Source: Trichobilharzia szidati
Taxonomy: Eukaryota > Platyhelminthes > Trematoda > Strigeidida > Schistosomatidae
NCBI GenBank assembly: GCA_944472155.2
Contig: OX235279.1
Coordinates: 134,450,920-134,514,919 of the forward strand
Direction: 5' to 3'
DNA: 64,000 nucleotides
The stretch's first letter is position 1; the number at the start of each line of letters is the position of its first letter. The notes beneath the pieces were generated by a model that saw nothing but the letters and a program-made list of their open reading frames with translations, made no database searches and was not told where the DNA came from. Shown one piece after another: positions 12,001-25,600 of this stretch. A program made the position numbers and the translations under genes.

Positions 12001-13850
12001 TTGATTATTTGGAAGGTATTTTAACTTTATAGCACATCATGAGGACAAACCCGAAAGCAATGAACTAAAATTTAAGTCGGGGGATCGTCAGTTAGGATAA
12101 TGAACGGTATAAGGTCTTGCGTCTTTCTGATGGGGGAGTTAGTCTCTACTTATTTAAGTCGTTTTGGCAAGTTCAATTACTCTGTTTTATATCTGGTTTA
12201 ATTGCGTCTTCTTGATCGACATTTCCAGTTCAATATTGTCACTTCAGACCATTGAAGCAGTGTTAAATTCTCACGTTTCTGTATGAGTTGGTTTCTTTCT
12301 CTTGAAGTATTTCTGGTGCATCTAGTGTATAGACTTTCCTTTAAGTCATACATACCAAAAAGAAGAAAATATTTTAATCAATATTTGCACAAAATGCAGG
12401 GAACTCTTTCATTCGTAAATATGCTATATTCGTAACAATTTGAGTTTTTTATCAACATACGGTGATACGTCTTATTGCGAAAAGGCATTTTAACCTACTT
12501 TGATGATTACATTCAGCAGAATGATATACTGATTTTCGAGATATACAAACTATACGTGCTCCGTTGGGTAACCAATTTATTTCAAATGATTTACTTAAAA
12601 CACGAACTTATATTGATTATTGAGGAAGGCTTCATACAAATATTCAAGGTAGAGAGAAATAAAATAACTTTAGAATAAGGGAAAACGTGAAGACATACTT
12701 ATTGAGTACGTTAAAAGAAGTGTCTGTGACTTCTTATTACTTATGGAAACAAAGGGATGGAGAAAATCGCAGTATGTTCTTCATTTATTCGTATCACGAT
12801 CTTTATCAGAAAACATCTTGAGTCACTAAGTTGCATAATCTTCTGGACCCTATTTAGAGATACATGATTTATCGACAACTACCAACCCAACACACTTGTC
12901 TTTAGTTCTACTGTGCGACCTCGTGGTTTGCCGCCTTTCCCAACAATTGACTCAGGGTGGCAAACACGTGGCCGATGCATCCATGAACTAAATGTGAACC
13001 GAGTTTGCTCCTTGCGAATTTATTTTAGATGCATCTTACAAAGTGTGTGAGCACGACAACAGTTGGTATTTTACATGTAGGTAATTGAAGTTTCTTTTGG
13101 GCGTCTGCCTTCTTTAGGTGGGTAGGGGTTTACCGACCACGAAGAACTGTGATTTAAAACAGTATAAATTGGCTTTGTAAGCTAACCAAATTATTTTCCT
13201 AAGTCTGCATATAGTATCACGATGTGCCTGGTACTTAGCTGAGGTCGTTCAGCTGCTGAAAAAACTTTTTCGTCATTGCGTTCGAACTGCAATCCACCAA
13301 TGTACAGGCAGATGACGAAAACAACTCTTTTCTGACTAGTTGTTTCTTACTGTAGCATAAGCTAACCTAAAAGCAAATAAACGGTTACTAATGGTAATCC
13401 GGTGGCGTAGTGTAGCATATTCTTTAGCATTTATTGCCACTCTGACACTAGATAACTCGAATAGTGACACTACGACTCAAAACACTACATACAGGCTAAG
13501 ATTTTAAGTGATAACCAACGGCTGATAAAAGTAGAGATAATACCGAAGGCGGAAATGATGAAGAAAATATGAGACTATTCGTTTATGAGAATAACAATAA
13601 AATGAATTGTTTTCGAATACCTGATTCATGAAGTCAACATGAGTGGTAAGTTGTGAGTGTATAGTCTTGTTGGGTGTAGTGTAGCTGAGTTCTCTGAGCT
13701 GGATAGTTTAGACGCAAGGCCCTCATTGTCTCCCTAGACAGCATCTTCAGTGCTAATTTTGGGATAAGGTGACTTTGGAATTCTCCTTAGATGTCTCAAT
13801 GAACTTGAGGACTTGCAGGTGTAGGGATAGCATTGAGTGTTAGGGCAGAA
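9061..13850. other. no gene recognised (4.8 kb)
   Basis: Only short open frames. The longest is 10646-11029 plus, 127 codons, low complexity in Ser/Phe/Leu. None has a recognisable domain, consistent splice sites or similarity to another part of the window. It may be unique intergenic DNA upstream of EPT1 or very old repeat. Confidence 0.45.
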
Positions 13851-16560
13851 AATCACGTCTTGATCGAATCTTATGTGTGCAGTCCGTCTAAACAGGTCTG
13901 TTAGAAGAAGGAAAGACGGCGTTACCCATCATTGTCTTTTCATAGTCTCCGCTTACTTTGCAGTTCAGGTGAACTAAAGGATGACTTCTACCTGAAATTG
14001 TTTAATTTGATGCAAAAAGCTAAACGCCCGAAAATGATTGTTTTGGCAGGCAACATTAATGCCCAAGTAGGGAAGTTGTACCAGACTGGGAAGTATGTAG
14101 GTGGTACGTATGGAGTTCCCTGCAAACAAACGGACCACGATGGTCGTCTTCTACAGTTCTGTTCAGATAATCATCTGTTTCTAGTCAGCACTAACTTTAG
14201 GCACAAAGAGAGACACCTCCATCACCAAATCAACGCTAGACTCAAACAGACCATATAGTTGTAGGGTATCGTTGGCGAGGATCAGTAGACGACCGCCTCT
14301 CCCTCTGGAACACGTGCTTAAACTCCGATCACTCCGTGTTTCGCTCACGTTTATGCTTACGATTAAACGGACATAAAAATTGCTAGTAGCAAAGCAGTTA
14401 CGTCCCCAACTAGATCGTGACTGTGAGCCCCTATTTAGGGAAGAAATAGCGAAACAGGTATCTGAGATGGTAAACAAGATTCCCCCTGAGAGCATAGCAC
14501 AACCAACAGTTAACTATAGACACAACTATTAAGGTTTTGAATAACCTAAAACCAAAAGTTAGTAAGAGCCATTAGATTTCTACTACCTCATCCGAACTGA
14601 TTGACGCAAGTAGAGCTCCGATTATGATGTGGAGCGGAAGCTACTCAAAAGCAAACTAACAAGAAGCCTCAGTAACAACCGTAAACAGTGGTGGGGGACA
14701 GAAGCAAAAAAGATGAAAAAGGCATCGGCAGTTGGTGATATCAGACAACTATTTAGGCTTATCAGGGAAACAGATGGTAAAAGGCAAATGATAAGTGAAA
14801 AATATCTGAAAAAAATGGCACCATGATTAGCTCCCAGGATAGATGACTAGAACGTTGGAAAGAACATTTTGAGAAGCAATTCAATTGGCCTACAACCACG
14901 GTCAACACATCAAACATCCAACGCCTCCCTGAATGGGATATAAACACCGGACCTCTGTCTCTAACTAAGGTTACTAAGGCTGTCACTAATCTGAAACGAA
15001 GCAAAGCTGCGGAACCTGATTGAATGGTTCGAGAGGTGTTCTAGGACGTTGAGACAGTACACTGTCTGCGTTAACTAAGGTATTAGGCATAGTCTGGGAA
15101 TCAAAGGAAGTCTCGTCGAGTTGATGTAAGTCACTGATTATCCCGACATACACGAAGGGAGACAAGTCTTCCTATGATAATCACAGGGGGGATTAGCTTC
15201 ACCACTGTAGTATCTAAAGATCCAGACTCAATAATCATGTGTAGACTGAGTGGTGCTTGGGAGGAACTAGAACGAAAGAACCAGGTGGGCTTTATACGAG
15301 GAAGAGGGTGTATTGATCATATCTTCATCCTTCGACATATTCTGGAACAAAGGTATACTTAACGGGGTACAACAATTGTCAGATTCCTTGACCTGAAGGC
15401 ATCGTTCGATTTTGTCGACCGAGAGATACTATGGCGATGTTTGGCTGTGAAGGGAACCCCGAGAAAATGCATCTCACTGATCAAGCCACTCTACTCGAAC
15501 TCATGCAGTCAGCGAGGTGAGAGTCTTTGTCTGAAGTGGTGGCAACCAGTGGTGTTCATCAGAGATGCTCACCGACCCTATATCTGTTTAATTTCATCAT
15601 AGATGTACTAATGGACTTAACCCTAACTGACTTAGAAGACTCAGGACAGACTTGTTACTGTCAGAGAGTAATCTCCTTGACTTCGAATATACAGATTATA
15701 TAGTCCTTCTAGGTGAAGATTCTGACAAAATGCAGAGTCTTCTCAACACCTTGAGCTGCAGTCTGAGTATGTTTGATATGCAATTCGCTCCCGCACAATG
15801 TAAGATGATGCTACAGGACTCGAAAACATTGATTCCTAGCCTAAAGATGAGGAGTGAAGTGGTCACTGAGCGTGTTGACCACTTTACTTGTTTTGGAAGT
15901 TGCATCAGGCAGTGTCAGCGGGTTGATCGCTTATGAAATCTCAACACAACGGATACAGAAGGCTCATTTGGTATACGCCAACCTACGTATCTCTGGCGTA
16001 GGCGTGACATCCGACTATCAACCAAGGAGCGTCTGTACTGCTCAGCAGTTCGCTCCGTCCTTCTCTATGGCTCTGAAACATGGCCGATACGAGTTGAAGA
16101 CATGAAAAGGTTAACTGTTTTTGATCATAGATGTCTACGATCTCTTTCTCACGTCAGGTGGCATAATAAGGTAAGTAATGTTGACATTAGGCGTAGAGTG
16201 TTGGGCAAAGAGGGAAAATCAATCGAAGAGGCTATAAAGTTACATAGATTGAGATGGCTAGGTCACGTGCTGCGCATGCCTAACCATCTCCTCCCCCGAC
16301 GGGCATTACTAGCTGATACAGGTGCAGGTTGGAAAAGAGTAAGTGTTGGCCAAACAAAAACATGGCATCAATCCATGAAATCTCTGACAGTTAAACTGAG
16401 TCAGGTAGGGAGATGCAGACTTCCAGGTTGGGGCCCTCGGGACTCTAAGAATCAATGGCTGGAGACAGTAGGTGAAATGGCTCAAAATCGTTGTCAATGG
16501 CGCAGATGTATTCAGTCTCTGTAATCTTTCATATTCCTTTCTACCATTACTCATTCTGTT
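13851..16560 (+). mobile_element. RTE-B retrotransposon copy, broken
   Basis: This is a second RTE-clade family, distinct in sequence from RTE-A. In order: an endonuclease piece (13932-14258, with MIVLAGNINAQVGKLYQTG and TYGVPCKQTDHDGRLLQFC, the GDxN box reading GNIN); a degenerate linker; an RT (about 15100-15950, with GFIRGRGCIDHIFILRHILEQRYT, FLDLKASFDFVDREILW, and EYTDYIVLL at the motif C position); and a C-terminal region (16102-16524, with [51 protein letters not shown] and GPRDSKNQWLET). Motif C is degraded, with TDY where an ADD would be expected, and many stops and frameshifts are present. A TGA at 15122-15124 is shared with the copy at 26.8 kb. The 3' part ends in a pyrimidine-rich leader-like tail near 16560-16680. 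Confidence 0.85.
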
Positions 16561-16679
16561 TCACTTTTATACCTGTCAAAACTCTATTAATTCTCTTCAC
16601 TCATCTTCTTGTCTACCTTTGTGTGCTATTTGGAACGTGGCAACTCGAACTGCTGCACTTCGGTGCCAAGTTCTATGTT

Positions 16680-17420
16680 GAATCCAGACAGACAGAGACA
16701 AAGGGGCTGGGTATTGCTCAGCAGTCAGTTCGTTCTGTCATCCTATATGCCTGTTAGACCTGGCCATTGAAAGTGGAAGATACGGAAAGCTTGACTGGCT
16801 GTATTTGATCATAGGTGTATGTGTTCTATCTCCCATGTTAGGTGATGGAATCGAATGAACAGCATTAAGGTTAGGTGTTGAGTGCTAGGTAAGCAGGGGA
16901 AATCAATCGACGAGGTTGTGAAGTTACACCGATTGAGATGGTTACGACATATGTTACTCATACATAGCCGTCGCCTTCCTTGACGAGTAGTGTAAGTCGA
17001 CAAAGGATGGATCAGGTTGGAAAAGAGCTAGTGATGGTCAAACCGAAACATGGCTTCATCAGTCAGTGAAATCCACAACAGTTAGTTACAGCCAGTCACG
17101 TAGGGAGGTGTAGATTACCTGACTGGTTGGGGTCCTCGGGACGGTAAAAACCAATGGCTGGAGACAATCGGTGATATGGCTCAAAATCGTTCTCAATGCA
17201 TAATGCAGATGCATTCACTCTTTGTGGTTTATAATATCCAGTAAAACTATTGTTCTTCCATATTACTGTTCTTTTTGTCTCATATCTCTGTTTTAAATAT
17301 CTTTTTACTCTCTTCTCTTGTTTTGTGTGCTAAGTGAATTCTTGCAGCTAGAACTGTTGCACATCTGTGGAAAGTTCTACGTTGAAACCAGTCAGTCAGT
17401 TAATGAACTTGAACGTGATA
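16680..17420 (+). mobile_element. RTE-B 3' fragment, second copy
   Basis: A 5'-truncated, decayed copy placed directly behind the first. Readable pieces include VRSVILYAC, TWPLKVEDTESLTG, EVTPIEMVTT and VGRCRLPDWLG in shifting frames, and the family 3' end (GAACTGTTGCACAT, AGTTCTACGTTGAA) near 17350-17390. The head-to-tail arrangement suggests an insertion behind, or tandem copying of, the upstream element. Confidence 0.7.
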
Positions 17421-17579
17421 GATTGTCTTTGGAGATTTTCTAAGACTATTGTTCACTTGCATTAGTATTCATTATTTTGTGGACCTGATATATGAATTTC
17501 CCTATGTTCGACTGTCGTTCACTTTGTTCTATCTCAGAAGGTAGGTAGTGGTAGTAGTGGCTCTATAGAGAGTGTGATC
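17421..17579. other. no feature seen
   Basis: Short spacer between RTE-B and PLE fragments with nothing recognisable. Confidence 0.4.
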
Positions 17580-18235
17580 CTTGGATACCTTGTCAAAACT
17601 GACTATTCCATCTCAACAAACGCCTCCTTCAAAGTAATCTACAGTCAAGAATAACCTACCAAAGGCGATACGCTTTCGTATCCTTTATATTGCTGAAGCT
17701 TTAGCCATTCAGCTGGAAAAACTAGAGTTATGCTTACAAAAGAAAATCATTCAACCACTCCTGCTATCATGGCAACAACTGTGTTGATTTCTACTCACTT
17801 GATGTTTGTATGCTTGCTTTTCTAACTCCTTACAACTCTTATATTTCTCCACAACTCTTAATTCCATATTCTCCTTCGTTTCTATGTACATCCTAATCAA
17901 AACTCATTCATTAAACTATTCATCTTGTTACGCAACCATAACACACTAATTCAACTTCTTCTATGCATTGACTAACAGTGGCAACTATTTTTGACAACTC
18001 ATCACGATTACTCGTATACTAATCTTCACCCCCTAGTTACAATTTAGTTATTCATCACATTCTCTGAAGTATTTTGATGACGTGAACAACAACCCTAACC
18101 AATTTTTATTCTTGTCTGACAGCTAATATAAACACACAAAAATAATTATGTATAATTGCGATTGTAGAGCTAAGTGAATGAATTCACCGAAAAGAGACTT
18201 CGTTGAACTACGTGTTTTAGTTTTCTATTTCATTA
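17580..18235 (+). mobile_element. PLE C-terminal end and 3' region
   Basis: Around 17580-17790 the plus strand retains the PLE C-terminus: VDTDYSIS-like and FKVIYS-like residues, then a frame-shifted version of the family ending that includes CCTTTATATTGCTGAAGC. The 3' region follows, ending GAATTCACCGAAAAGAGA near 18180-18200, matching the fragment at 8560-9060. Confidence 0.6.
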
Positions 18236-19464
18236 TGTCTGTTGATTGAAGATGTTCTTAAGTCCCAGGCTTCTAAGAATCCTCTGTAATTGGGGCCTTC
18301 TATTCAATTGTTACTCTATATTTCATGCTGATACTAAAATATTGATCGGACGCTCAGACTAAAGCTAACGGTTATTTCAAGGGGCCATTACCCAGGTGTT
18401 AAGCTTGAAATCTAACAGACAAGACGATAGGGGGACTTGTGGAGCTACATTTCCACTCTTACTGGCTTCAAAAATCGGTCCACATATCATTGTTTCTTTT
18501 TTGATCCTGGTGCACTATCAGGATTTCCCAACTCTTTTAAGTGAACCTTCCATGTCCCTTTTTCTGCTGATGAGCACCGAAAATTCTTACTTATGCTATA
18601 ATTGTATGACCTCTAGGGGCATTTCGAGGTAGGCGCAGTCCACTCATCCTCTGTCTTAACACATGACTCATAAAAATGGTCTACCTCGCACCCCTACTTC
18701 TCTCTGGGCAAACATGGAGGGACAAGTTAACACACCCATAAGCCAGTATAGGATCACCAGGTTACAAAGTTACCATCCAGAGTATTTACTCCATTTTGAC
18801 CGCTTGACTGTTACCCAGAATGCTGAGTGTTTTTGCACCTTCGTGTATTATGAAGTCTCTAATCGGCTTAAAGTCTTCCTATAGTTTTCCATGGCAAATC
18901 ACTATATAGTACTGTAAATACGTCCCCGCTAAGAGAGTTGGAGTATACTTTATAGATCTCGATCACTGTTTTTCTCACTATGCTGTTAACTGGAGTGAGA
19001 TGGCAGAAAACTAGGCGACCAAATCGAAATGTACTGCCAGTTTCTGAAAACATTTGACAGGTTGGGGATATCTGTTCATCAGAAAACATTATTTGGCAAT
19101 GGCTGATGAAATTACTGAACTACTTCTCGAGACCCTCCTCATGTATACTGACGTTAACTTAGCTGTTTTAACTATTCTCATAACCTTCGATATTGGCCAA
19201 TCTCTGCTTCCTTTCTCTAGTGAACTATTCAGATGTATTTGAAGTGGAATTCTTACGGTTCTGTTTTTTTTATGTGAATGTATCATTATAACTGATCCTG
19301 GTCTTTTGTCTGGTTGGTGTGCTGTTTCAATGTGTCGTGGTTTAGATTGCTGTTTTATCTGTTTGTCTTTTCTCATTCTTACCAGTGTTATTACTACATT
19401 AACCCTTTTATAAAAGGACTTATTGCCATATTATGTATTTTTCAAATTGTTTTTTTTATTTCAG
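18236..19464. other. upstream region of EPT1, no gene recognised
   Basis: No coding frame can be supported. The region ends in a polypyrimidine run followed by TTTCAG (19459-19464), which could be a 3' splice site for a 5' untranslated exon or for spliced-leader addition. Promoter elements were not identified with any confidence. Confidence 0.4.
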
Positions 19465-19525
19465 CCTTCACTGCCAAACTGACTACTGATTAATTTGGGT
19501 GGAAATAAAAAGTTTCAGGAAAAAA

Positions 19526-19642
19526 ATGCACCAACTATCAGACAAGATGATATCCGGGTTGAAAACTTATAAATATTCATGTGTTGATAATTCTCCATTT
19601 TCAACATATATTATGCATCCATTTTGGAACTGGTTATCACAA
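19526..19642 (+). CDS. EPT1: EPT1 exon 1 (residues 1-39)
   Basis: Begins at ATG and ends in CAA before the donor GTATGA; phase 0. It encodes the conserved N-terminal segment ending MHPFWNWLSQ. A TTTCAG directly upstream (ending 19518) could accept a 5'-UTR exon or a spliced leader. A second candidate acceptor ends at 19464. Confidence 0.9.
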
Positions 19643-22600
19643 GTATGAATTGTATATTAACTAATGAATTCTTGAATTCACTTATAGTTTTATCCTGTTT
19701 GGTTAGCTCCAAATCTGATAACATTCACTGGTTTCCTTTTAACAGTTGCACATTATTTCCTTACGTGTTTTTATAATCCAAACTTCTCTGCAACTAATAG
19801 TGTTCCTGTTTGGGTTTGGCTTGTCACATCTTTCCTTGTGTTTATTGCTCATACTTTAGGTTAGTTTTTCACTATAAACTTGTGCTAACTCCTCACTTTA
19901 GATGGTACAGATGGTAAACAAGCTCGTCGAACTAAGTCATCATCAGCTCTTGGAGAATTATTTGATCATGGATGTGATTCATGGGTGTGTCTTTTTCTTC
20001 CTGGATCAATGTTCTCACTGTTAGGTGATGTGTATACTACACGTGAGATGTTTATCGGACAGTGGGTACTGATTGTTAGTTTTCTACTATCTCATTGGGA
20101 GAAATACATAACGGGTGTCTTGTTTTTACCGTGGACTTTTGACACCAGCCAAACAGTAAGTAACCTTTGTTTTATTTGTCTTCATATGCTGATTTTTCTA
20201 ACAAAATTTTGTGAGTGTGTTATATTCAGAATGTATGTGATTACATTATCATGATCTGGATAACTAATTGGCTTACAGTAAGCACGTTCCTAAATTCAGT
20301 TGCATACATTCGCATTTCACTTCTAAGATAATGTGGAAAACTGAGCTACATTGTTTTTTCCATTACAACTTAAGTATCTCTTGAACATCTTTCTGCAAAT
20401 AAAAAAACCTATATTTAAAGACACATTTGGTTATCCTCTTCCAATTTTCAGACATTATGTGCTAATTAAAGATCTAGATCCGTATGGAACTCTCAGCTGT
20501 TTGTTTTGTGCATTCATTCAGTCGTAGGCATACACTTACATATGGTAATGTATGGTCTGAGTTCAGACAGGTGTTCCTTCACTCACAAAGCAGTTACTAC
20601 TACCAGACTCTTCACATCATTTATTTCTTCCTAGACTACCGTGACCCCCCTAGTCTAGGAGACAAGTGCTTGAATCCGGTCACATAACAAGCTTGAAGTC
20701 TCGTGCTGTACCCTCGACTGAGAACCACCGTAGGGCAAATAGGGATGTACAGCCTTTGTGACCGACTGTTTTCTAAATTCTGCTCTCCAAAGTGGGAAGT
20801 TAGTACATAGCTGGTTTGTTAGTTACTCGAGGCAAACACATTATCTCTCTTACGCCCCTGTCCGTCAACAGTGCGATTGCGACATCATAGTTTCCACATG
20901 GAGTAAGTAAACTTACCTTATGATGGTAACTGCTTTGAAACTAACTGCTATCCAGCCAACTTTTCTAGTATGGTAAGACTTACAAAATCATTCCTTTCAT
21001 CCAGTATAGGTTGTCAGATGACTGGCATCTACAGTCTTCAGCATTTCAGGGCTGTATACATTAAATCTACCAATCATTGCGAACTGATACATACTTACGA
21101 CAGTCATATTAGTTTTTTTATTCATTTACATGATTCAGTTTAAATGTAGAAAAAACTTATTGAAGATAGCATATTGTGGAAACCAAGCATATTGTATACT
21201 GCTATCAGAAATGGAATGTATATGCTTTTCCTGACCTTCGCCAGAGTATATCATCATTCCCGTGTTTGTAAGTATGTCTTAAGTATGACCTACTTATCAA
21301 ACGCTACTAAATGGTTATAACTGTGTTAAGTGACGTTTTTTTGCCATTTTTCATGGCACCGCCTAATCGAAATTGAACATTGATTCAAAGACAGCAGTTG
21401 TCAGTAATCAGTGAAGTGTATATTTCTTCACAAATATGATATAAAACTCAAGATTTACATTTTTGCGTTTGTATTTCTCGCAAAGCAGTCTATCATAGCG
21501 GTGAACATGATAGTCTAACTAAAATAACTTAGTTTTTAGGCATCTTGAGTTATACAAAAGATACTGCTTGTGTTCTGTGTGGGTTTTTCTCTTATATGAT
21601 CTGAACTCTGAACTTGTATTTATTAGATGAAGTTATTGTACCCAAAAAAATAACCCATAATTGTACTTTCGGAGTTCTTTCTTCTTACATTGTCTACTCC
21701 TCTTCTTTTCAATACTTCCAATCTGAATCAGTGTGCATTAGCATTTTAGAAAAAAAGCCATTACAGATAATTTGAAACTTTTATTAAAACAAAAAGAATA
21801 AAACTCTAGTATATCACATTGTAAACATGCAATAACAATATAGTCTAAATTTATCGTGGGAAAAATTCTAATAAAAATAACTATATCATTACTGCACTTA
21901 TATATTAAACATGTGTTAATATGATTTATGCGTGCATATGAAGTCGTGTACATTCTCGTAAACTAACTAATTTACGTTAAATTAGGCATGACAACTAGCT
22001 ATGATGAAAAACAGTTGGGAAAATAAGCAATTCAACAAATAGCTATACCATTCAATTAGTTTTTAAAGTTTATTTCTTTTCACGACGTACAGATTTTTTT
22101 TTTAAAACTTGTCCATTCTTTGAGTTTCATGAAGTTATCTGAATAGTTCTTGTGGACTCTAGAGCGGAAAACCTGCTACCCAAATAGAACCACGTGGACA
22201 ATCTTCTGTATACTATCCGGCTAAATAGGTCTATAATGACAAGTGAAGATCGTGATATCTGTTGATGCCTTTTATTAGTCTCTGGTTAAGCATTCATTGG
22301 CTGCAATTCAGACAAATTAATAAATGGTTTCTATCATTAGTTCTCCACTTTCGGTGGTAGAAGACTACTCAAAGGTAGTTAGATTAGCAGTCGCACAAGT
22401 AGGAAAACTGATCTAATCTTGAAATTACCTTAGAGTACATTTACTGTGTATAATGTCAACGAACTAACAAAGTGGTCATTTCTTTTGTAACTCGGTAATC
22501 GTTGATATCGAGTCAACAATGGACACAGACAAGTTACTTTTTCTGGAACGCATGCACAGGCACTGGACATGCTATATTTTGTACACAAGTACGTCTGTGT

Positions 22601-25600
22601 TATGCTGGACATGAAACACGAATACACGCGAAGCCTTTGGGTGTCCAGTTTACAATTGGTGTGGACGTCAACACTGTGGAGGTGTTAACCAATCAATTTT
22701 TTTGAGTATGAACACAATACTCACTAAAAAAGAACGTGGCAGGGACTTATTGTTAGGAGATTACGTTTTCCTCTGAAACATTTGTGTCTACTCTGACCAT
22801 GCATTTGTTTGTGCGTCTGAGATTGTTTGTAACTGAATGGATGTTGAAATGAAATAGTGGTACAACCCTAACATTCCTATTCCCTGGATAAGCGTGGGTA
22901 TCAAGTATGTGTTGAAGACTGAGTTAATGAGAGATTCAAATGTGTATGACAGCAACAGTCATTTCAAGAATCCTAGCACTATATCTAATCTATTGTAGAA
23001 ATAATGCTGAATAAATTTAGCACCTCCAACCGTCGATTGGTAAAAGCTTGTGGATTACAGTAACCTCACCTGAACTGTTGGATGTGTTGAGACTGATTTT
23101 AGAGCGTTCTAAACATAAGGATGAGTGGAAGGTGCTTAAACGTAGACTGATTAAACGTCTTTGGAACGACCCGGCACAGTAGTGAACAACGAAATGGAAA
23201 AGGTGTCACCCATGTTATTTTAAGGAAACGGGTCCTAAAAAAGCTATGTTAAGTAAAACGATTCTCTGCAGGGATCGAACTTGTATACTTTCTCATGGAA
23301 GACAACTATAATGTACAGAAAACTTTGAGAAGCAGTCCAAGTGAAATTACATCGACTGAGATGGTTAGGACATGTGTTACATTTGCATGCCTAGTCATCG
23401 TCTTCCTCGACAATGGGCAATGTTAGGTGATATAGGGTCAGGTTGGAAAAGAGCTAGTGGCGGTCAAACGAAAACATGGCACCAGTCAATGAAATCCACA
23501 ACAGTTAGTCTAAGCCACGTAGGAAGGTGTAGACTTCCTGGTTGGGGTCCTCGGGACGGTAAAAACCAATGGTTGGAAACAATTGGTGACATGGCTCAAA
23601 ATCGTTCTCAGTGGCTGTTGCAGATGCATCCACTCCTTGTGACTTATGATTTCCAATTAAACTGTTTTGTTCTCCGTTATTACTATTCCTTTGTCTCACA
23701 CCTCTGTTTACTGTCTCTAATATGCCTTTCTCCTACTTTCTTTTCTTGCTTTGTGTGCTACATGGAGTGTGGCGACTTGAACTGCCGCACATATGTGCAA
23801 AGTTCTATGTCGAAAACCGACCGACCGACCAAGTGGTCCACAACTGGATTTCAATTGCCCACCATTCGATTCATGCATAAATGAGAATTTATATTTGCGA
23901 AAATAATCTTAAACAATTTAGAGCAACATGACTTGTTTTCTAGTAGTGCTTAGGCAGTGTAATGAAGAATTATTGATCAGGGTAAGTTAGTAATGAGATA
24001 GTATTAAGTGAGGTAGGATTAGTTGGAAGTGTAGCAGATGTAGCTAAAGTCCTTCGGATCGTAATAATAAATGGTTACAGACTCCTGGTTGCATGTCTCA
24101 AATTGTTCATAATGATGTAGATATATTTATCTGTTACTATCTTCCAGACCCTCGAAAGCTACATGAATATTGAATTAATTATTCCTTCCATCGCACAACT
24201 AGAAAAAAGAAATCTTACAGATATAATTACAGCGGGATCGGCCTAAATACGCTCACATAGTCACACATCTATGACCGTGTGGATGAACATCTTACTGACT
24301 GAGTTTCAACATAGAACTTTGCACAGAAGTGCATCAGTTCAAGTTGCGACACTTCATATAGCACACAATGGTAGAGAAAGGAAAAAAGGAAATTCGGAAG
24401 AAATATGATGAACAGATTTCCACGGGAGAAAGAATAATAACATGGAATAACATGACAATTTAGTGGGTATGGTAGACCATAAAGAGTGAATGTGTCTTCG
24501 CCATATCAACTACAGTTACTGGTTCTTGGACCCCCCAGGACCCGAACAAACTCTCTATACCTCCCTACGCGACTCAAACTAACTACGGAACACTTCATAG
24601 ACCGATGCCAGGTTTTGCTTTGACCCACCCCTAACTATCTTCCCACCTTAATCCTATGTCAGCTAACATTGTTTGTCGAGGAAAGGAGTGGTGTCCTAGC
24701 CAGCTCAATCGATATATTTCCGCAACTTGATCGGTTACCCTTCCTATCTCGACTAACGTGTGACATCAGTGTTACTTACCTTATCCTGCTCAACACGGAA
24801 GATAGAGGTCTTCCACTTTTAATGGCCGTGTTACACCCATATAGAAAGACGTAGCGAACTACTGCATAGTACACACGTCCTTTGATCGATAGCCGGATAT
24901 CACTTTTACTCCAAAGATGATGTAAGTTGGGAAATGCTACATGAAATTTTTTGTATCCTTTCTGAGATTCCATCAGAAATCAGCTCATCGGGGCTGACTC
25001 AACTTCTGAAATAAGTGAAGTTGTCAGCATGTCTGACCACTTTACACCCTGTGTGTTTGAGTAGAGTGCCTCGATTACTGCGATATACTTTCTTGACACC
25101 CCCTTTACGGCCAAACATTGCCACATCACCTCTCAGTCGACAGAATCAAATGCCACTTTCAGGTCAAGAAATACGTCAAGTGCTGGTTGCCCGTAATTAT
25201 GCTTGTTCTAAGCAGTGGTAAGTGTGGTCATAACAGATTGAGCATAAGTAGTGGTAAAAGGAGGATTAAGAGAAAGGCAATGAATTGTATGCGGAGTAGA
25301 ATTAAAAGTTGGAAACAATAGTGAAAATTAAGGTAGTGTGAGATGAATAGCGTGAGTAATAAATACGTATTATTAAAAAGACGGTTGCAGCGAAGAAAAT
25401 TTTCTTTTTGACGAAGTCATCAACTAGTCTGTACATTCGTGTATTTATAACAAATAGATGGGAAAGTTCCAGAATAATTTCCGGTTAAGGATCAAATTAA
25501 TAAAATTACAATAAGGAATTAAAATGCCATAATAAACAGGGGGACGGATAAAACTCAAACAAATTAGCATCATAAATACTGAGAAGATTGACATATTGTG

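Noticed and set aside
22502..22705. Extra EPT1 exon in intron 3
   Set aside because: Exons 3 and 4 join in phase 0 and align continuously to the family; nothing is missing between them.
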